Made by a program: the position numbers and the translations under genes. The notes beneath the pieces were generated by a model. That model saw only the letters and a program-made list of their open reading frames with translations, searched no databases and was not told where the DNA came from. From Micromonospora sp045209745 (GTDB lineage: Bacteria > Actinomycetota > Actinomycetes > Mycobacteriales > Micromonosporaceae), in contig NZ_CP109273.1 in NCBI RefSeq assembly GCF_045209745.1, positions 6,138,001-6,202,000 on the forward strand: DNA of 64,000 nt. The letters are read 5' to 3'. Shown one piece after another: positions 43,692 to 52,587 of this stretch (the stretch's first letter is position 1; the number at the start of each line of letters is the position of its first letter).

Positions 43692-45229
43692 AGTTGCTCC
43701 TTCCGGTCGGTCCCGACCGGAAGTCCGAGCAGGCGGTCGGCGTTGCACCACGGCGGGGTCTCGTCCACCACCGGGCTCAGCTCCAGGAGGGTGACCTCGT
43801 GCCGGCTGAGGGTGAGGTCCACCTCGACCCGGCCGCCGGCGACCGGCAGGGCGCGGTGGGTCCGGGTTGGCTCGGCGGCCTCCCGCAGCGTGTCGAGTTG
43901 GCGGGCCCGGGGTGAACGGGGGCGACCCATCTCGGCCCAGGCCGCCCACGCGTTGCCCGCCTCTTCGCTGACCGACGAGCGGAGCAGGAACGCCGACGTC
44001 GTGCCGGGCGGGCCGAGCGGAATCAACAGGGCCAACGGGTGCCGGTCCGTCACCGGTGACAGCCCGGTGACGTCCACCGGCGCCCACGCCAGTACGGCGA
44101 TCCGGCCGTCGACGTGGCGGGTGACCAGGTGGTCGTCGCCGCGCGCCAGCACCTCGTCGCCGAGGCGGGCCATGAACGCGTACAGGTGGTAGGTGGGTTT
44201 CTTGATCTGGCGGTGGGTGAGCAGGCCGAACCCGCCGTGGAACAGCGCGGTCGGGATGCCCGCCTCCTCGAACATGTCACTGAAGGTCCAGTACGAGAAC
44301 GAGTCGACCAGGTCACCGCCCGCGGCCAGCACTGGTGCGAGGTACGCGGCGTGAAACGCCGTGTCGTGGATCGGGTTGTCCGGGCGGTAGGAGGAGTTGA
44401 ACTCGGTGATGTGCACCGGCAGCTCTGCCAACGCGGTGCCGGCCAGGTGCCGGCGCGGTGCGGCGAACTGGGTGAGCAGCTCCGCCGCCGGGGTGAGGGT
44501 CTGGTGGGTGCCGAACGGCACGTGCTGGGCCGGCCCCGAGGTGTATGCGTGCCGGCTGACGAAGTCGACCGGCACCTGGCGGTCGGTGACGAACTCGGCG
44601 AAGGGCACCAGCCACTCGTCCGCTCCCGGGGAGATCGCCGGGCCGCCGACCTGTAACGACGCGTCGACCTCCTTGACCGCGTGCGCGCTCACCTCGTACA
44701 GCCGGTGGTAGGCGTCGCGGTCGGCGCCCTGCCAGAAGGGCACCAGGTTCGGCTCGTTCCACACCTCGATCGGCCAGCCGCGGACCTCGTCGAGACCGTA
44801 GCGGTCGACCAGGTGGGCGACGGTGGCACCGACCAGGTCCGCCCACTCCGGAAAGGACCGGGGCGGGGTGACGTTGCCCCGCCACCAGAACACCGTCTGG
44901 TCACCGGAGGCGAGACCAGAGGGCATGAACCCCAGCTCGATGAACGGTCGGATGCCCAGCTCAAGGTAGGCGTCGACGACCTGGTCGACGTAGGTGAACG
45001 AGTGGTGCACGCGGCGCTCACCCTCGTGCTCGTACGGGCGGTGCACGCCGACGCCGTCGCTGAGCAGCCCGTGCCCACGGATGTGTCGGAAGCCGATGTC
45101 GCGTTGGATGAGGGCCAGCGAGTCCTGATAGTCGCGGCGCAGGGCCAACTCGAAACGGCCGGTGCCGACGCAGTGCCGCCAGGCGTCGGTGAGGCGGCCG
45201 GAGGGCTGGTCGGAAACGGTGATGCGCAT
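43688..45229 (-). CDS. GH39 beta-xylosidase
   Basis: A 513-residue cytoplasmic GH39 enzyme. DIGFRHIRGHGLLSDGVGV at the N-terminus, acid/base Glu in IEVWNEPNLVPFW, nucleophile Glu in VHITEFNSSYRP, then YWTFSDMFEE. It should release xylose from the ends of xylo-oligosaccharides by the retaining mechanism. ATG 45229 starts the typical N-terminus; an AGGACAGC lies upstream. It is preceded by a 116-bp gap with a hairpin, and coupled downstream to DUF624. Confidence 0.94.
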   Translation of the reverse strand: MRITVSDQPSGRLTDAWRHCVGTGRFELALRRDYQDSLALIQRDIGFRHIRGHGLLSDGVGVHRPYEHEGERRVHHSFTYVDQVVDAYLELGIRPFIELGFMPSGLASGDQTVFWWRGNVTPPRSFPEWADLVGATVAHLVDRYGLDEVRGWPIEVWNEPNLVPFWQGADRDAYHRLYEVSAHAVKEVDASLQVGGPAISPGADEWLVPFAEFVTDRQVPVDFVSRHAYTSGPAQHVPFGTHQTLTPAAELLTQFAAPRRHLAGTALAELPVHITEFNSSYRPDNPIHDTAFHAAYLAPVLAAGGDLVDSFSYWTFSDMFEEAGIPTALFHGGFGLLTHRQIKKPTYHLYAFMARLGDEVLARGDDHLVTRHVDGRIAVLAWAPVDVTGLSPVTDRHPLALLIPLGPPGTTSAFLLRSSVSEEAGNAWAAWAEMGRPRSPRARQLDTLREAAEPTRTHRALPVAGGRVEVDLTLSRHEVTLLELSPVVDETPPWCNADRLLGLPVGTDRKEQL

Positions 45230-45301
45230 TGCTGTCCTCTGGTCGTCCTGCCGGAGGGCGGGCGGGTCGCGCGCGTCGCACCGGCCGGTGGTCGCCGGAA
45301 G

Positions 45302-45334
45302 TCCGGTCGGGCGGCGCTGCGCTGCCCGACCGGA
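45302..45334 (-). terminator. hairpin downstream of the binding-protein gene (attenuating or stabilising)
   Basis: An 11-bp perfect stem (45302-45312 with 45324-45334) and 11-nt loop, 12 bp after the binding-protein stop and within the operon. Such hairpins often raise the level of binding-protein mRNA relative to downstream genes by protecting its 3' end or by partial termination. Confidence 0.5.
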
Positions 45335-45345
45335 TCTCCCGCTGA

Positions 45346-46983
45346 TCAGCCGTTGTTCTTCTGGAACCGTTCGTACGCCTTGTTGACCATGTCGAGGTAC
45401 TGCTCGGAGTTCTTGGCCTTCAGCTCGGCCACGTACGCGTCCCACTCACTGAGGGGACGCTGGCCGAGGGCGAACTTCAGCGTGTTCTGGGTGACGAAGT
45501 CCTTCAGCGGGGTCTCCCAGAGCGACACCTGCTCGCGCTCCTCGTCGGTCAACGGGGCGGGCGGGGACACCTGCCTCGGCGGGCGGGCGTCCATCACCTT
45601 CTGGAACTCCAGCTCCTCGGGCGAGAAGAAGCCACGGACCAGGTCGGGGGTGCCGCCGTAGGTGAAGACACCGTTGTAGAAGCCGAAATCCTTCTGCAGG
45701 TGCTTGGTGGCCTTCGGGTTGAGCCCGAGGACGTCGACGTCGGCGGTGACCGAACGCTTGCCGGACGCGTCCTTGGTGAAGGTCGTCCCCTCCACGCCCC
45801 ACCGGGCGAACTCCTGGCCGGCGTCGGAATACCACAGCCAGTCGATGAACTGCATCATGGCCACGAAGTTCTTGCTCTCCCGGGCCTTCGAGGAGATCAT
45901 GATGCCGTTCTCCAGCCGCGGGAAGGGATTGATCTCACCGGCCGGGCCGACCGGCAGCGGGATCTTGGCCATCTTCGCGTTCGGCAGGGTCTTGGCCAGG
46001 TCGGGCCGGTGGTTGTTGACCAGGGTCTGCGCGTTGCCGGTGACCACGAAGGACTTTCCGTTGGCGAGCTTCTGGCGTGCCTGGTCGTCGGTCTGGGTGA
46101 AGCTCTCCGGGTCGAGCAGGCCCTCGGCGACGAGCTTGTGCAGGTACGTGACCATCTGCTTGTACTGCTCGGAGGCGCCGGTGTAGGTGAATTTCTTCGC
46201 CGCCGGGTCCCAGGTGGCGTGCTGGTAGTCCCAGCCCGCCTGGGTGCCGTAGGCCGAGCCGAGGATGTTCAGCAGAGCGCCGGTCGGGTTGGGCTTACTG
46301 AAGAGGTCGGAGTACGGATAGACGTTCGGGTACTTCGCCTTCATCGCCTTGAGCACGGTGTACAGCTCGTCCCAGGTCTTCGGGACCGCAAGGTTCAGCT
46401 CCTGCATGATGTCGGTGCGCACCAGCACCGTGTAGTCCTGCGTGGGCTTTTCGTGGACGCCGGGCAGCAGGTAGAACTTCCCGTCGGACTGCCGCAGGTT
46501 GTCGATCTCCGGCTTGAGGTTCCACTTGGCGATCTTGTCCTTGAGGTTGGGCATCAGATCCAGGTAGTCGCTCACCGGGAGGATCGCCCCGGAGGACACG
46601 AACGCGTTCTCCTGCGGGTGGTAGGTCTTCGGGATGATCAGCGGGGCGTCACCGGCGCCGATCAGCAGGCTGCGCTTCTGCTCGTAGTCGCTCAGCGGAA
46701 CCGCGACCGGATCGATCTTGACGTTGGTCCGCTTGGTGAGTTCCGACCAGAACAGCCAGTCCTCCTTGAGCGGATAGAACGTGTGGTTGTTGTAGAGGGT
46801 GGAGAAGGAGAGCGCCTCGGTAGCCTTGAACTGGTCGCCGACGCCGTAGTTGGCCATCGCGCCGGCCCGGTTCTCGGAGAGGTCCTTGGACTCGCCGGGG
46901 TCCTCGGAACAGGCGGTGGTGAGGGTGAGCGCGAGCAGACCCGCGGTGGCTATCGCCACCCGGCGCCACGTCTGGTGGAGCAT
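45346..46983 (-). CDS. ABC importer substrate-binding lipoprotein, LplA/AguE type
   Basis: A 545-residue lipoprotein. Signal peptide with lipobox (GLLALTLTTACSED, Cys near residue 24), then a long two-lobed extracellular binding domain (family 1 type). Length over 500 residues and the ending AYERFQKNNG match the LplA class used for large oligosaccharides such as aldotetraouronate in Paenibacillus and Geobacillus. It would pick up xylo- or aldourono-oligosaccharides for the two permeases encoded just upstream. ATG 46983 has AAAGGACC as ribosome site. A run of eleven C (on the coding strand) lies 17 bp before the start. Confidence 0.92.
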   Translation of the reverse strand: MLHQTWRRVAIATAGLLALTLTTACSEDPGESKDLSENRAGAMANYGVGDQFKATEALSFSTLYNNHTFYPLKEDWLFWSELTKRTNVKIDPVAVPLSDYEQKRSLLIGAGDAPLIIPKTYHPQENAFVSSGAILPVSDYLDLMPNLKDKIAKWNLKPEIDNLRQSDGKFYLLPGVHEKPTQDYTVLVRTDIMQELNLAVPKTWDELYTVLKAMKAKYPNVYPYSDLFSKPNPTGALLNILGSAYGTQAGWDYQHATWDPAAKKFTYTGASEQYKQMVTYLHKLVAEGLLDPESFTQTDDQARQKLANGKSFVVTGNAQTLVNNHRPDLAKTLPNAKMAKIPLPVGPAGEINPFPRLENGIMISSKARESKNFVAMMQFIDWLWYSDAGQEFARWGVEGTTFTKDASGKRSVTADVDVLGLNPKATKHLQKDFGFYNGVFTYGGTPDLVRGFFSPEELEFQKVMDARPPRQVSPPAPLTDEEREQVSLWETPLKDFVTQNTLKFALGQRPLSEWDAYVAELKAKNSEQYLDMVNKAYERFQKNNG

Positions 46984-46999
46984 GGCTGGTCCTTTCGGT

Positions 47000-47010
47000 G
47001 GGGGGGGGGG
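47000..47010. repeat. homopolymer of 11 G between permease and binding-protein genes
   Basis: Eleven consecutive G on the plus strand (C on the mRNA-like strand) lie between the YtcP-type permease stop and the binding-protein ribosome site. Such tracts are prone to slippage during replication. Confidence 0.9.
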
Positions 47011-47033
47011 TGAAACGCTGCGACGTTCCCAGC

Positions 47034-47942
47034 TCAGCCCTTGACCGCGCCGAGCATCACGCCACGGACGAAGTACCGCTGGACGAACGGGTAGACCGCC
47101 AGGATGGGCAGGGTGGTGAGCACGATCGTCACGGCCTGGAGGGTGGCCGCTGCCTGGACCTTGTCGGCGTCGGCGGCGGCCGACTCGGCGCTGGTGGCAC
47201 CCGCGATGAGGTTGCGCAGGTAGACGGTGACCGGCAGCAGGTCCTGCTGGTCGAGGTAGAGGAACGCGGTGAACCACGAGTTCCAGAAGGAGACCGCGTA
47301 GAAGAGCACCATCGTGGCGATGATCGCCTTCGACAGCGGCAGCACGATCCGCAGCAGGATGCCGTACGTGTTCAGCCCGTCGACCGCCGCCGCCTCCTCC
47401 AACTCGGTCGGCAGGCTCTCGAAGAACGCCTTCATGACCAGCAGGTTGAACACGCTGATGGCGTTGGGGATCACCACGGCCCAGATGGTGTTCTTCATCC
47501 CCAGACTGGTGACCAGCACGTAGTTGGGGATCAGGCCACCGGAGAAGAACATGGTGAACAGCGCGACGCCGACCAGGATGCCGCGCCCCTTGAGCTGCGG
47601 CTTCGACAGCACGTACGCGTAACACGTGGTCAGCACGATCGAGATGAGCGTGGCGACCACCGTGTAGACCACCGTGTTGCGGTAGTTCGTCCAGAACATC
47701 GCGTCGGACATGAGCAGCTTGTACGCGGTCACGTCGAACCCGCGCGGGACGATGCTCACCTTCCCGGCGATGATGTACGCCTCCTCGCTGAGCGAGCGCG
47801 CCACGATGTTGAGGAACGGGTACAGCGTCACGATCACGACGCCGATCAGGACGACCGTGTTGACGACCCGGAAGACCCGGTAGCCCCGGCTGTCCACCGG
47901 CCCGCGCGTCTTCGGCGCCTCGCTCTTCGTACCGAGGGTCAC
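47034..47942 (-). CDS. ABC sugar importer permease, YtcP/AraQ type
   Basis: A 302-residue inner-membrane permease with six hydrophobic segments. The cytoplasmic EAA loop reads ELEEAAAVDGLNTYGILLRI, which docks an ATPase; the end PFVQRYFVRGVMLGAVKG is typical of the YtcP class. With LplB (next gene upstream) it forms the channel for the oligosaccharide importer. GTG 47942 overlaps the LplB stop by 4 bp (GTGA). No ATPase gene lies in the operon, so a shared MsiK-type ATPase is expected. Confidence 0.94.
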   Translation of the reverse strand: MTLGTKSEAPKTRGPVDSRGYRVFRVVNTVVLIGVVIVTLYPFLNIVARSLSEEAYIIAGKVSIVPRGFDVTAYKLLMSDAMFWTNYRNTVVYTVVATLISIVLTTCYAYVLSKPQLKGRGILVGVALFTMFFSGGLIPNYVLVTSLGMKNTIWAVVIPNAISVFNLLVMKAFFESLPTELEEAAAVDGLNTYGILLRIVLPLSKAIIATMVLFYAVSFWNSWFTAFLYLDQQDLLPVTVYLRNLIAGATSAESAAADADKVQAAATLQAVTIVLTTLPILAVYPFVQRYFVRGVMLGAVKG

Positions 47943-48919
47943 CACAGGCTCGTCCCTACGGTGCGACGCGAGATGAGGTTCGCCGACAGGACCAGGATCA
48001 ACCCGATCACCGCCTCGAAGAGACCGATGGCAGCGGCGTAGCTGAAGTTGCTGGACTGGAAGCCCATCCGGAACAGGTAGGTGGAGATCACGTCCGCGGT
48101 CGGGTAGGTCAACGGGTTGTAGAGCAGCAGGATCTTCTCGAACCCGACCGCCATGAAGCTGCCGATGTTGAGGATGAGCAACGTCACCATCGTCGGCCGG
48201 ATGCCGGGAAGCGTCACGTGCCAGGTCTGGCGCAGCCGGCTGGCGCCGTCGATCCGCGCGGCCTCGTACAGGTCCTCGTCGATGGTGGTGAGGGCGGCGA
48301 GGTAGAGGATCGTGCCCCAGCCGACGGTCTGCCAGACCTCGGACGAGACGTAGATGGTGCGGAACCACTCCGGTTGTTGCAGGAACGCCACCGCGTCGCC
48401 GCCGAACAACCGGACGAGTTGGTTGGCCGTGCCGTCGATCGAGGTCAACTGCATGACCATCGCCGCCACGATCACGATCGACAGGAAGTGCGGCAGGTAG
48501 GACACCGACTGGACGAACCGCTTGAACCGGCGGGCCCGCACCTCATTGAGCAGCAGCGCCAGCAGGATCGGCAACGGGAAGCAGAACAGCAGGGTCAACG
48601 CCCCGAGCACCAGGGTGTTGGTGAAGACCTCCCAGAACGTCGGGTCGGTGAAAAACATCCGGAAGTACCGCAGCCCGACCCAGTACTCACCGAAGATGCT
48701 GCCGCCCGGCTTGAAACGGCGGAACGCGATGATGTTCCCGATCATCGGCAGGTAGCGGAAGACCAGGAAGAACAGCAGCGGCAGGACGGCGAGCGAGTAG
48801 AGCTGCCAGTCCCGGCGCAGCGCCTGCCGCCAGCTTCGACGGCGGCGCGGCGACCGCCGGGTGGGGCGGGGAGCCGCCGCCGGAGAACCGGGCGGCACCG
48901 GCCGCAACGTCGAGGTCAT
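47939..48919 (-). CDS. ABC sugar importer permease, LplB type
   Basis: A 326-residue permease with six hydrophobic segments after an Arg/Pro-rich cytoplasmic N-terminus. WQLYSLAVLPLLFFLVFRYLP is TM1; the EAA loop is DEDLYEAARIDGASRLRQTW. It ends in the characteristic GLFEAVIGLILVLSANLISR. Partner of the YtcP-type permease downstream. ATG 48919 has AGGAGACCGAGG just before it and follows the GH3 gene by 10 bp. Confidence 0.94.
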   Translation of the reverse strand: MTSTLRPVPPGSPAAAPRPTRRSPRRRRSWRQALRRDWQLYSLAVLPLLFFLVFRYLPMIGNIIAFRRFKPGGSIFGEYWVGLRYFRMFFTDPTFWEVFTNTLVLGALTLLFCFPLPILLALLLNEVRARRFKRFVQSVSYLPHFLSIVIVAAMVMQLTSIDGTANQLVRLFGGDAVAFLQQPEWFRTIYVSSEVWQTVGWGTILYLAALTTIDEDLYEAARIDGASRLRQTWHVTLPGIRPTMVTLLILNIGSFMAVGFEKILLLYNPLTYPTADVISTYLFRMGFQSSNFSYAAAIGLFEAVIGLILVLSANLISRRTVGTSLW

Positions 48920-48929
48920 CCTCGGTCTC

Positions 48930-51305
48930 CTAGGCGGAATGCGGGACGGCCACGAGGGGCTCCACCCGCACCGACGTGAGCAGTTCCCGCTGGTGGCCGA
49001 CCTGGCGCTCGGCGCCGGTGAGCCGTAGCGGCAGGGTCGCCGCCGCGTCGCCGCTCGACCGGCCGAACCGCAGCTCGACCTCGCCGGGCTCGACGACCCG
49101 CCGGCCGGACAACCCGACGAACGACGCCACGTCAGCCGGTACGCCGAACGTCACGTGCGCCACCTCGCCGGGCTCCAACGGCAGTCGGGTGTAACCGACC
49201 AGCCGGACCACCGGGCGGGTGGTCTGCGCGACCGGGTCGTGCAGGTAGAGCTGCACCACCTCGGTGCCGGCCCGGTCACCGGTGTTCGCGACGGTGATCC
49301 GCACCCGCACCTCGCCGTCGACCGGCCAGGCGGCCGGCTCATCCGGCGTCTCGCCCGCCGGCTCCACGACCGTGGCGTCAGACCACTCGAAGGTGGTGTA
49401 GCTCAGCCCGTGGCCGAACGGGTATGCCGGGGTCGGGTCGATCGAGGAGACCTTGTTGCGCTGGCCGAGCGGCGGCGACAGGTAGGTGCTCGGCATTCCG
49501 CCGGCGTCGCGGGGAACGCTGACCGGCAACCGACCGGACGGGTTCACCGCGCCGGTCAGCACCTCGGCGAGCGCCTGCCCACCGAGTTGACCGAGGAAGA
49601 ACGCCTGTACCACGGCTGCCGCGGAGTCGAACTCCGGGCCGAGCGCGTAGGGGCGACCGGTCATCAGCACCAGGACGACCGGGGTGCCGGTAGCGAGGAC
49701 GGCCCGGACGAGGTCGGCCTGCACGCCGGGCAGCTGAAGGTCGGCGGCGTCGCAGCCCTCGCCGGAGGTGCCGCGGCCGAACATCCCCGCCCGGTCACCG
49801 ACGGCGAGCACGCACACGTCGGCGGCGGCGGCCGCGGCGACCGCGGCCGGGATGCCCGAGGTGTCCTCGCCGGTGATGGTGCAGCCCAACTCGTAGCTGA
49901 GCCGCGGAACGCGTCGGGCCAACTCGCCGCGCAGCGAGGAGATGTCCAGGCCGAGCCCGTACTCGCTGTGGTTGACGCCCACGTGGTTGGGGAAGGAGTA
50001 GCAGCCGAGCATGGCCATCGGGTCGTCGGCAACCGGGCCGACCAGGGCGACCCGGCTGCCGACGGGCAGCGGAAGGACATCGGTGTTGCGCAGCAGGACG
50101 ACGGATTCCCGGGCCAGGCGTAGGGCGACGTCCTGGCTGATCTCATCGTCGAGGCGCAGGGACGCCACATCGTCGGGCAGTTCCTGCCAACCCTCGTCGA
50201 GCAGTCCGACCTCGATCTTCTGGATCAACACCCGACGCAACGCGCGGTCGACCAGCGCCTCGTCGACCTCGCCGCCGCGCACCGCCTCCACCAGCGGGGC
50301 GCCGAAGGTGTCCACGGTGGGCAACTCGACGTCGATCCCGGCCCGCAGGGCAAGCTGGGCCGCGTCGACGCCGCTATCGGCGACACCGTGCAGGGTCTGC
50401 AGGAAACGCACGGAGAAGTAGTCGGCGACCACGGTGCCGGTGAAGCCCCACTCGTCGCGCAGGAGGCCGGTCAGCAGCTCCTCGTCGGCGGCGACGGGCA
50501 GGCCGTCGATCTCGGCGTAGGAGTTCATCACCGAACGGGCGCCACCGTGGCGCAGCGCCATCTCGAACGGCGGCAGGATGACGTCGGCCAACTCCCGGCG
50601 ACCCATCGACACCGGCGCGAGGTTGCGTCCGCCGCGGGAGGCGGAGTAGCCGGCGAAGTGCTTCAGTGTGGCCACCACGCCGGCCCTCTCCAGGCCCCGC
50701 ACGTACGCGGCACCGGTCGTCCCCACCAGGTAGGGATCCTCGCCGATCGTCTCCTCGGTGCGGCCCCAGCGGTAGTCGCGGGTGACGTCGAGGACCGGGG
50801 CGAGCCCCTGGTGCACGCCGGCAGCGCGCATCGAACGCCCGATGCGGTCGGCCATCGCCTCGACCAGATCGGGGTCGAAGGACGCGCCCCAGCTGAGCGG
50901 GGTCGGGTAGACGGTGGCGCGCCACGCCGCGAACCCGGTGAGGCACTCCTCGTGCACCTGCGCCGGAATGCCGAACCGACTGGCGGCCACGATCTGCGCC
51001 TGCGAGGCCGCCAGCGACCGGGCGCCGAGCACGGGGTCGACCGGTGCGGTGCCGAACGGGCGGGTGAGCTGGCCCAGCCCGTGCTGGATGATGCCGCTCC
51101 ACGGAAGAGCGTTGTCGATCATGTCGGACTGATGTGGGGCGACACCCTCACCCGATGCCTCGGCGCCGACCCAGACCCCGACGAGCTGGGCGACCTTCTC
51201 CTCCAGCGACATCAACGGCAGGAGCGCCTCGGCCCGTTCGGTCGGCGACAGCCGCGAATCCCGCCACGGCGCGGCCCCGCTGTCCACGGACGACTGACTT
51301 CTCAT
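48930..51305 (-). CDS. GH3 beta-xylosidase/beta-glucosidase
   Basis: A 791-residue cytoplasmic GH3 enzyme with three domains: (alpha/beta)8 barrel (LAPVLDVTRDYRWGRTEETIGEDPY, KHFAGYSASRGGRN, nucleophile Asp in GTVVADYFSV), alpha/beta sandwich (VLLRNTDVLPLPVG...MTGRPYALG), and a C-terminal fibronectin-like domain. The VVADYFSV context with Tyr-Phe is typical of actinobacterial xylosidase-type GH3 (BxlB). It should remove xylose from short xylo-oligosaccharides. ATG 51305 starts the first gene of the operon and lies 75 bp from the CCGAAACTTTCCGG operator. Confidence 0.93.
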   Translation of the reverse strand: MRSQSSVDSGAAPWRDSRLSPTERAEALLPLMSLEEKVAQLVGVWVGAEASGEGVAPHQSDMIDNALPWSGIIQHGLGQLTRPFGTAPVDPVLGARSLAASQAQIVAASRFGIPAQVHEECLTGFAAWRATVYPTPLSWGASFDPDLVEAMADRIGRSMRAAGVHQGLAPVLDVTRDYRWGRTEETIGEDPYLVGTTGAAYVRGLERAGVVATLKHFAGYSASRGGRNLAPVSMGRRELADVILPPFEMALRHGGARSVMNSYAEIDGLPVAADEELLTGLLRDEWGFTGTVVADYFSVRFLQTLHGVADSGVDAAQLALRAGIDVELPTVDTFGAPLVEAVRGGEVDEALVDRALRRVLIQKIEVGLLDEGWQELPDDVASLRLDDEISQDVALRLARESVVLLRNTDVLPLPVGSRVALVGPVADDPMAMLGCYSFPNHVGVNHSEYGLGLDISSLRGELARRVPRLSYELGCTITGEDTSGIPAAVAAAAAADVCVLAVGDRAGMFGRGTSGEGCDAADLQLPGVQADLVRAVLATGTPVVLVLMTGRPYALGPEFDSAAAVVQAFFLGQLGGQALAEVLTGAVNPSGRLPVSVPRDAGGMPSTYLSPPLGQRNKVSSIDPTPAYPFGHGLSYTTFEWSDATVVEPAGETPDEPAAWPVDGEVRVRITVANTGDRAGTEVVQLYLHDPVAQTTRPVVRLVGYTRLPLEPGEVAHVTFGVPADVASFVGLSGRRVVEPGEVELRFGRSSGDAAATLPLRLTGAERQVGHQRELLTSVRVEPLVAVPHSA

Positions 51306-51378
51306 GCCAAGACCCCTTAGCTCCGGCCACTTCCCCGTGTCCTCGTGGAACCAGTTCCGTGGCGGACATTTTCACGAT

Positions 51379-51392
51379 CCGAAACTTTCCGG
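51379..51392. promoter_or_regulatory. LacI-type operator of the xylan operon (CCGAAACTTTCCGG)
   Basis: A GAAACTTTC core with CCG/CCGG flanks, 74-87 bp upstream of the GH3 ATG. The CGAAACTTTCG-type sequence is a known operator class of xylan and xylosidase genes in Streptomyces (BxlR/XlnR-like LacI repressors). The overlapping TTTCCGGAAA is itself palindromic. Confidence 0.7.
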
Positions 51393-51497
51393 AAACCCGC
51401 GTAACCTTTTCGGCAACCTAAGGGCCTCCATTGATGTGTGTCAAGAGCCTTGGCTGCCGCATCGCCGGGCACGGACGAACGATCGTGTTAAGGTCCT

Positions 51498-51510
51498 CCG
51501 AAACTTTCGG
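51498..51510. promoter_or_regulatory. perfect operator before the LacI gene (CCGAAACTTTCGG)
   Basis: A perfect 13-bp palindrome (CCGAAA-C-TTTCGG), 18 bp before the LacI ATG and just upstream of a TATGAG box. This position fits autorepression. Confidence 0.75.
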
Positions 51511-51528
51511 ATGCTGTATGAGGCCGCA

Positions 51529-52566
51529 ATGACAGAGCACCGCCCGCTCGACCCACCCGCCTCCACCACCATCGCCACCATCGCCACCGATGTCGGTGTC
51601 TCGGTCGCGACGGTGTCCAAGGTCCTCAACGGACGTGGCGATGTCGCCCCCGACACCCGAGCCCGCGTGGAGGCGAGCCTCGACCGCCACCAATACCAGC
51701 GCCGCACCCGGCGACCCTCGACAAGCGGCGGACGGATCGAGCTCGTGTTCCACGAGTTCGACACCGGATGGGCGATGGAGATCCTGCGCGGCGTCGAGGC
51801 GGTGACCACCGCGGCCGGCGTCGGGTTGTCGGTCGCCCAGCTCGACGGCGCGCACCGCCCGCCGGCACGATGGCTGGAGGCGTTACTCGCCGACCGCCCG
51901 TTGGGCGTGGTGTTCGTCCTCTCCCATCTGGCCGAGGCCCAGCAACAGCACCTGCGGCGCCAGGGCATACCGTTCGTCGTCGTCGACACCGACAGCGCGA
52001 CCTCGGCCTCCGTGCCCACCGTCGGCTCGAACAACTGGAACGGCGGCCTGCTCGCCGCCCGGCACCTCCTGGACTTGGGACACCGGCGGATCGCCATCAT
52101 CTCCGGGCCACCCGACGTGCTCTGCAGTCGCGCCCGCGCCGCCGGTTTCCAGTCGGCCCACGAGGAAGCCGGGATCGCGGTCGACCGCGAACTGATCCGC
52201 TACGGCAGTTTCTCGGCAGGCGCCGGGCACACCCACGGGCTGCAACTGCTACGCCAGCCGTCCCGGCCCACGGCGATCTTCGCCGGTTCCGACATTCAGG
52301 CCATGGGGGTGCTCCGGGCCGCCCGCCAGTGCGGCCTCCGTGTGCCCGAGGAACTTTCGGTGATCGGGTACGACAACCTGCCGGTCTCCGCCTGGACCGA
52401 CCCGGCCCTGACCACGATCAACCAGCCGTTACGCGACATGGCTGGCATCGCCACTCAGATGTTGCTCGACCTGACGCGAGGCAATGAGCCGGCAACCAGG
52501 CGGATCGACCTGGTGACCGAGTTGGTCGTCCGGGAGAGCACCGCACCCCCCGCCACCCCGCACTGA
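51529..52566 (+). CDS. LacI-family repressor of the xylan locus
   Basis: A 345-residue regulator. The LacI helix-turn-helix spans about residues 14-40 (IATIATDVGVSVATVSKVLN, hinge RARVEASLDRHQY), followed by a periplasmic-binding-protein-like sensor (IAIISGPPDVLCSRARAAGF, TAIFAGSDIQAMGVL, VIGYDNLPVSAWTDPALTTI). It probably senses xylobiose or xylose-type sugars and represses both the divergent operon and itself. ATG 51529 is preferred; ATG 51511, directly after the operator, would add six residues. It forms an operon with the CE7 esterase 21 bp downstream. Confidence 0.92.
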   Translation: MTEHRPLDPPASTTIATIATDVGVSVATVSKVLNGRGDVAPDTRARVEASLDRHQYQRRTRRPSTSGGRIELVFHEFDTGWAMEILRGVEAVTTAAGVGLSVAQLDGAHRPPARWLEALLADRPLGVVFVLSHLAEAQQQHLRRQGIPFVVVDTDSATSASVPTVGSNNWNGGLLAARHLLDLGHRRIAIISGPPDVLCSRARAAGFQSAHEEAGIAVDRELIRYGSFSAGAGHTHGLQLLRQPSRPTAIFAGSDIQAMGVLRAARQCGLRVPEELSVIGYDNLPVSAWTDPALTTINQPLRDMAGIATQMLLDLTRGNEPATRRIDLVTELVVRESTAPPATPH

Positions 52567-52587
52567 CCCCGGCCCCTGCGAGGACCC

